13,645 bases of DNA. It comes from Amoebophrya sp. AT5.2 (lineage: Eukaryota > Sar > Dinophyceae > Syndiniales > Amoebophryaceae). Position 1 is the stretch's first letter, and the number at the start of each line of letters is the position of its first letter. Of the stretch, positions 9,591-13,645 are shown one piece after another. The stretch covers positions 1 through 13,645 of the forward strand of contig RXOD01005520.1 of assembly GCA_005223375.1 (NCBI GenBank), written 5' to 3'. The notes under the pieces were generated by a model. The model worked only from the letters and a program-made list of their open reading frames with translations. It was not told where the DNA came from and made no database searches. Made by a program: the position numbers and the translations under genes.

Positions 9591-9886
9591 CATGGGATCG
9601 TTGATTTGAAGGGATCGTAAAAGAAAATCAATGCACTTGCTCGGTTTGATCGCGTTGGCAGGTTGGGCGGGCCGAAAAAAACAAAAAAACAAAAAATCAA
9701 AATAATTGCTATTTGCTCGACACATCTATCGAGAACAGCCCCTGGTGCCCTAGTATTGCCGTTAAACGCCGATTGCCCTGCTTGTTGCTCCGTTGAAAAG
9801 GATTGGTTGAAATTGTGTGAAGCTACCACGCGCGAACATCGGGCTTGCCCGTAGTGCATCGGATTTTTACCCCGCTGTTGGGCATA

Positions 9887-9902
9887 TCAATCAATCAATC
9901 AA
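9887..9902. repeat. TCAA microsatellite, four copies
   Basis: Four perfect TCAA units followed by TGAGC. Short and uninterrupted, as in ordinary slippage microsatellites. Confidence 0.9.
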
Positions 9903-10158
9903 TGAGCAACATACGCAAGCACGAATTTCGTAACACAACGAAGAGACTGTGAACCTGAATAGGAACAGAAACATGTTCTTGCTGAACACTACAAAAACAA
10001 AAGATTCGGAATGGGAAACCCATGGTCATGTAGTATAGCTTGGGAAAACATATCACACCTACACGTGGACGTGCGAATGCATGGAACTTCGGTTCATTGT
10101 GGTTCCTTAGACTGACCACCTGAAGAGCCTTGGAGGATCTATCGCTGCACTTTTTCAC

Positions 10159-10281
10159 ATGGACTTGGATGCTGCATCTCTAGTAGATCTAGTCAGTCGC
10201 CACTTGCTTCTTCCGAAAAAATATACATTCCGGTGGAATCCGCGAAGCGAGTTTTCGCAGGAGCTTTGCAGGGGCGTAGAC
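10159..10281 (+). other. Doubtful first exon or small gene
   Basis: An ATG at 10159 opens 41 codons that end exactly, in phase 0, at a perfect donor GTAAGT (10282). The peptide begins M-D-L-D-A-A-S-L-V-D-L-V and is mixed in composition, unlike the frames around it. Without splicing the frame runs to 10548. I tried joining it to the RRM gene: the acceptors at 10567 and 10582 lead straight or soon into stops, so that link fails unless a second intron starts at 10611. It may be a separate small gene or chance. Confidence 0.2.
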
Positions 10282-10380
10282 GTAAGTTGCCTGGTCGTGT
10301 GGACGAGGGCTCGTGAGATCTCCCGGGCATCGCTACAGAAGTGCTTGCTCCGCAGCTACCACCCTCCATCGATCATGCGG

Positions 10381-10412
10381 TTACTGTTCCTATCGGTCAC
10401 TGTTCCTATTGT
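10381..10412. repeat. 16-bp tandem doublet
   Basis: Two adjacent units (10381-10396 and 10397-10412) share the core ACTGTTCCTAT with changes at the edges. Non-coding context; no evident role. Confidence 0.7.
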
Positions 10413-10654
10413 TTCATCATACAAACATAAGTACTTCCAAATCCGATCAAAATACTGGAGTGGTGGATCACAAATCGGGGAGATCAAGAACCTATCTGAT
10501 AGGCCTACCGCACAGGCCAAGCGCAAGCTTAAAGGCCATTGTCAATGATTGAGGTCTTCTCACAAAGTAAGACAAAATGCAGCAAAGGTGGATCTCCAAG
10601 GAAACGACGCGTAAGTACTCACACAGCACCATCTAGTGAGAGAAATAGAATAAA

Positions 10655-11872
10655 ATGGCTGCGGGTCCGGCGACAGGATCTTCCAGCGCCGCGTCGTCGT
10701 CTTCCCGAGGCACGGGAGCTGCAGCAGGGGCCACCACCAGGCACCAGGCGAAGAATGGCACAGAAGTCGAACCACAGGCGAATCCCGGCACAGAAGTCGA
10801 CCGCGACGAGGAGGACGGCCTGTTTGTCGCGGGTCTGGATCCGGCTCGGTTGCGCTCCACGAATGCCTACGGCGACGACTTAGACGACCTTCCTCCCAAG
10901 CGCAGACGACTCGAAGACGTTGAGGACGAGAGTTGCAGTAGAGAGGACCTGGGCGACGGCGTCGTGGTCAGGAACATTGCGTCGTCGTCTACAGGAGCAA
11001 AACCAAAACGACCAAATAAACCAAAAGCAGATGTACAGATGATGGAAGTAGATGGCGGTCCGACGGCCAGACACGACAACCACGACAAAGAGATAAAAGC
11101 CGGCGACGCGCAGTCCTCGGAGGGGCAGGGGGATACTAGTAGCGACGAGGAGGATTTGCTGGATGTTCTTCTGCAGAAGGAGAACGACTGTGGCAGCAGC
11201 GGGCAGGACAATTGTCGCGCGGCCTCTTCTTCTAAAAATATCAGCAAGCCGAACATTCGGGGGAAGCGGGGGCCCGAGGCCCGCAAACGCAGGATGTTGC
11301 AGCGGCTGGAGCAGAGACGGCAGGAGGTGGGGGGCGCGGGCGTGGATGATGATGACGAAAATATTAAAGCGGGCGGCGCACCAGGGGAACCACAAAAGGA
11401 CCGCATTTTTGATCCTGTGATCGCGAAGCACCGGAACTCGAAGCGGCTCTTCGTCACGAACGTGAGCTTCTCCACCACGGAGGAGGACATAAGGGCCCTG
11501 TTCAAGCAGGTCGGTGGTCCTGAAGAAGAACAAGAGGAGGGAGAGGAAGTGGAGATCACCGAGGTGAGGATGTCCCGGGACGAGACCACGGAGAAGTTCT
11601 CCGGGTACTGCCACGTGGGGTACAAGAACCTGAAGCACGCGCAGAGGGCGCTGAAGAAGTTTCACCTGCACAAACTGGACGGCAGGTACCTGTTCGTGGC
11701 GCCCTGCGAACCGAAGGACGCGGCGGGCAAGAAGAAAATCGAGGTCCCCTACTACGCACTGCCCTCCACGCTCGCGAACAGGATCACCCTGGTGGAGAAG
11801 CACCCCCACTTCGAGTTCCCAGACAAAATACAGCAGGAAATGGCGGATCTGCACAAAGAACACTCGTACTGA
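10655..11872 (+). CDS. Single-RRM RNA-binding protein, probably nuclear
   Basis: 405 residues. The ATG at 10655 sits in a good eukaryotic context (AAAATGG), and all frames just upstream contain stops. One RNA-recognition motif spans about residues 263-350: RNP2 is L-F-V-T-N-V (265-270) and RNP1 is S-G-Y-C-H-V-G-Y (316-323). The RNP1 aromatic positions are only partly kept: Cys and His sit between the two tyrosines. A Glu-rich insertion lies between the first helix and second strand. The N-terminal 260 residues are Ser/Ala/acidic low complexity with a P-K-R-R-R (81-85) nuclear-signal-like patch and a second Lys/Arg-rich stretch near 200-225. About 55 residues follow the RRM. This architecture (acidic disordered N-terminus, one RRM) resembles nucleolar or ribosome-assembly RNA-binding proteins, but I cannot name an orthologue. 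The RRM call is firm; the role is inferred. Confidence 0.85.
   Translation: MAAGPATGSSSAASSSSRGTGAAAGATTRHQAKNGTEVEPQANPGTEVDRDEEDGLFVAGLDPARLRSTNAYGDDLDDLPPKRRRLEDVEDESCSREDLGDGVVVRNIASSSTGAKPKRPNKPKADVQMMEVDGGPTARHDNHDKEIKAGDAQSSEGQGDTSSDEEDLLDVLLQKENDCGSSGQDNCRAASSSKNISKPNIRGKRGPEARKRRMLQRLEQRRQEVGGAGVDDDDENIKAGGAPGEPQKDRIFDPVIAKHRNSKRLFVTNVSFSTTEEDIRALFKQVGGPEEEQEEGEEVEITEVRMSRDETTEKFSGYCHVGYKNLKHAQRALKKFHLHKLDGRYLFVAPCEPKDAAGKKKIEVPYYALPSTLANRITLVEKHPHFEFPDKIQQEMADLHKEHSY
10745..10804 (+). repeat. 30-bp in-frame doublet inside the RRM gene
   Basis: Copies at 10745-10774 and 10775-10804 encode the decapeptides Q-A-K-N-G-T-E-V-E-P and Q-A-N-P-G-T-E-V-D-R. It is a recent-looking duplication that keeps frame, in the disordered N-terminal region. 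Confidence 0.85.
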
Positions 11873-11986
11873 AACTGATGCGCCTTATCCGCGTTTGTTG
11901 TTTGACATTATTCGTCAATTTTTGATTCTTCGACCACGGTACCCAGAGTGATCTGATATTCTAGAGCAGTTCGTTGAGGTCGGTCC

Positions 11987-12416
11987 ATGCCGAGCTTATA
12001 TCGGTGCTCACTCTGACTCTACCACTCACATCGATGCTCACTCTCATCGATAGGACTTTTCGATCTTGAACAGGTACGCCGGCAAGAACATCAGTTGCAT
12101 CAAGACCGCGTGGGAGAAGACCCACAACGACGGCGAGAAGCTGGACGTCGGCGAGTGGGGCTTCAAGAATTTTTCCACCGCCTTCCGCACCTTTCCCTAC
12201 TTCCGCATGGAGAGAGAGGCACCTCTCCTGAAGCCGCAGCCGAAGTTTTCGAAGCCGGTGTCTGGGGACACTGGTGGAGGGTCTGGGGACCAGTCTGGCG
12301 CAGGAGAAGGGGAGATAAAGAAACCCGAGGACAAGGGGAAGTCGAGCCGGTTTGCAGACAAGGAAGTACTGAAGCAACACAAGGGAAGCCTCACGTACGT
12401 GTCGTATCTGCGCTGA
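11987..12416 (+). CDS. Small two-exon protein, possible winged-helix (LOTUS-like) segment
   Basis: The main exon, 12074-12416, is GC-rich, coding-like and ends TGA, but has no ATG before residue-rich sequence; upstream it meets AG|GT at 12072-12075 (TTGAACAG|GTACGCC). A short first exon 11987-12003 (ATG...TATCG) with donor GTGCTC joins in phase 2 across a 70-bp intron (12004-12073) and gives a 119-residue product starting M-P-S-L-Y-R-Y-A-G-K. The first 50 residues hold W-E-K then G-E-W-G-F-K-N-F with F-R-T-F-P-Y-F. The spacing of hydrophobics is reminiscent of LOTUS/OST-HTH winged-helix domains, which bind RNA or partner helicases, but this is weak. The rest is Gly/Ser/Lys-rich and ends Y-V-S-Y-L-R. 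The gap to the RRM gene stop is only 114 bp. It could also be a 5'-truncated pseudogene. Confidence 0.4.
12000..12051. repeat. 15-bp direct repeat spaced 30 bp, with ATCGAT ends
   Basis: ATCGGTGCTCACTCT (12000-12014) and ATCGATGCTCACTCT (12030-12044) differ at one base and start 30 bp apart. The second copy is followed by ATCGAT at 12046-12051, so it is also flanked by ATCGAT on both sides. The first copy contains the proposed donor of the small 70-bp intron, so the repeat could offer alternative donors. Confidence 0.75.
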
Positions 12417-12997
12417 CCAGTTATGTAAAAGACGACTCTGGATCTGGATGGACCACTACGACGCTCATTTTCCGGCGCTAAATTTAGACCGCCCCGAAAG
12501 AGGATACTTACCCATACGCATGCGCTCGGATTCCAAGAACGACGCTGCCTTTTTTTAGCGACAATCGCTTTATCTTCAGGGAACCTAATTTATTTTGGTC
12601 TTCAACAAGAAAACGGGCTTCAACAATGTTGCAAGTCAGTGTGATGAGTGTCCTCCCTGCGCATCGAGAAGTGTGTGTGGCTGTGGATCGTTCTCGTATG
12701 GAGCATTGTGCAATCGTCATCGTCTTGATTGAGAAAGTCGTGGCCAGAGCGAAGGCTAAGGACCACAGTACGAGAGTAGTCGAATGTGGAAGGATCCTTC
12801 TGGAGCAAAGGTGGATCTGGTCAGCAACAGTAGCACTCGTAGTCGCGGCACTCGAGCCAGTCTCTCTTGTGCTTCCACCTTTGTGAGTAGCTAATATTAG
12901 TTTTCATTGCTTGCAGTTCGTTGCAGTTCTTGCATTCGCAGTGTTGCTACTAAGTAACTTGCTTCCACCTTCGACATGGAATTACAGTAGACACAGC
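12417..12997. other. Spacer, no convincing gene
   Basis: About 580 bp. A CGCATGCG palindrome lies at about 12517-12526. An 86-codon frame at 12626-12886 lacks the GC-rich third positions of the neighbouring genes. It ends beside a donor-like GTGAGT (12883), which could in phase join AG sites at 12987 or 12996 and so feed the gene starting at 12998. I treat it as leader sequence of uncertain status. Confidence 0.4.
12911..12940. repeat. 10-bp imperfect tandem triplicate
   Basis: TTGCAGTTCG, TTGCAGTTCT and TGCATTCGCA stand head to tail. Each copy contains a TTGCAG or CGCAG-like splice-acceptor motif, about 60-90 bp upstream of the next gene's ATG. It could be acceptor-like leader sequence or plain slippage. 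Confidence 0.6.
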
Positions 12998-13645
12998 ATG
13001 GGCATTGGGCAGAGTCGTTTGGATCTCTGCGGTCCCGATTCTACCGGGCGCGGCGACCTCTGTGGCGAAGGCGAAATCCGTGCCGCGAAGGGAGGAAGGG
13101 AGCAAGGGAGGAGCACCACTAGCGCGAATGGTGGGCAGGTGGGGCTGCTCGCACTTGAGGACCACGCTGTCGCGGCGTCGCTGTTGTGCGCCGCCGGTGC
13201 TGCAACTTCGCAGGGGCACGACGGTCCTCTCGTCGGAAAAATCGTCCCAGTCGCTGCAGCTGGTGCTGTGGACACAGGGGAGTTCTTGCCTGGAGCTGGA
13301 CACCGGAAGAACTCCAACTACGGGTACGGGAACTCGAGGAACGCTTCACCTTCTCCCGCGTCGTCCCGCACCCCTTCACCGCAGGGCTCCCCGCGCTTCT
13401 TGTCGCGGTTTCCGTCGCTCTTCGCGCCGAAAAAGGTGAGGAAGCGGCTGCTCCATCTTGTGCCGCGACGGCGAGGCGGGCGACCGCGGCAACTACAGCA
13501 AGTGGACGGGGGCGGCGTGTCTTCTGCGTCGACCGCAGCATCTGTTCTGGCAGATGAAATTCCAGTCGTTCCCTGCAATCGGTACTACGAGCCTGCCGGG
13601 CGCCCGCTGTTCTGCACGGGGTGGCGACTGCCGGCGGACCCGCGG
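12998..13645 (+). CDS. Unrecognised protein, 5' part, with N-myristoylation-type start
   Basis: The ATG at 12998 opens 216 codons that reach the window edge without a stop. The product begins M-G-I-G-Q-S-R, matching the M-G-x-x-x-S/T pattern of N-myristoyl transferase substrates, which would place it on membranes if no upstream exon exists. A Ser/Pro-rich stretch with several S-P pairs (about residues 121-145) precedes a basic K-K-V-R-K-R-L...R-R-R-G-G-R patch (about 147-163). The last 30 residues look ordered (P-C-N-R-Y-Y-E-P-A-G-R-P-L-F-C-T-G-W). No domain is recognised. A donor-like AAAAG|GTGAGG at about 13435 could open an intron ending at CTGGCAG near 13554. That would shift the frame of the last part, but the unspliced ending looks more protein-like. 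Confidence 0.6.
   Translation, partial: MGIGQSRLDLCGPDSTGRGDLCGEGEIRAAKGGREQGRSTTSANGGQVGLLALEDHAVAASLLCAAGAATSQGHDGPLVGKIVPVAAAGAVDTGEFLPGAGHRKNSNYGYGNSRNASPSPASSRTPSPQGSPRFLSRFPSLFAPKKVRKRLLHLVPRRRGGRPRQLQQVDGGGVSSASTAASVLADEIPVVPCNRYYEPAGRPLFCTGWRLPADPR

Larger units (their letters stand above)
9542..10654. other. Mostly non-coding spacer with simple repeats
   Basis: About 1.1 kb between the zinc-finger and RRM genes. It contains a perfect 9-bp doublet at 9573-9590, an A-rich tract at 9675-9705, a CGGGC-TT-GCCCG hairpin at 9840-9851, a TCAA microsatellite at 9887-9902, a doubtful exon at 10159-10281, a 16-bp doublet at 10381-10412 and a perfect donor-like GTAAGT at 10611. The last of these may mark a 5' UTR intron of the RRM gene. 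No credible RNA gene was found. Confidence 0.5.

Noticed and set aside
10880..11863. A 327-codon open frame on the - strand
   Set aside because: It lies opposite the RRM gene, whose RNP motifs fix the coding strand.
12626..12886. An 86-codon frame with an ATG
   Set aside because: Codon use is unlike neighbouring genes and there is no domain; kept only as a possible upstream exon of the last gene.

Overview
The window looks like nuclear DNA of a eukaryote. Four things point that way: GC-rich reading frames broken by GT...AG introns with matching phase, long AT-richer spacers, very low-complexity Ser/Gly/Ala/Glu linkers, and eukaryotic domain types (SMYD-like SET, RRM, BED-like zinc finger). 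Every credible gene lies on the + strand. A co-directional array, orphan proteins with low-complexity linkers and one short K-N-S-F...S-Y-S-A-P motif are what I associate with dinoflagellates and relatives, possibly a syndinian such as Amoebophrya. That placement is an inference. I found no dinoflagellate spliced-leader sequence, and no tRNA, rRNA, CRISPR array or transposase.

Layout. Positions 2-436 are the 3' end of a SMYD-like SET-domain methyltransferase gene. Positions 437-2023 are a spacer ending in a 27-bp triplicate. Positions 2024-8123 are modelled as one three-exon gene for a 1,839-residue protein I do not recognise; two GT...AG introns (2154-2289 and 4440-4883) join in frame. Positions 8124-9274 are a non-coding spacer with small hairpins. 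Positions 9275-9541 encode an 88-residue zinc-finger/lysine-rich protein. Positions 9542-10654 are mostly non-coding, with simple repeats and one doubtful exon. Positions 10655-11872 encode a 405-residue single-RRM protein. Positions 11987-12416 are a tentative two-exon gene for a 119-residue protein with a possible winged-helix-like segment. Positions 12417-12997 are a spacer. From 12998 to the window edge a frame stays open without a stop; its product begins with an N-myristoylation-type sequence.

How the genes relate. Nothing indicates an operon or a joint pathway. The SET, RRM and zinc-finger proteins all suggest chromatin or RNA work in the nucleus, but spacers of about 0.1-1.6 kb suggest separate transcription units, or trans-spliced units if this is a dinoflagellate. 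The large orphan protein and the gene entering at the right edge carry most of the unexplained coding capacity.
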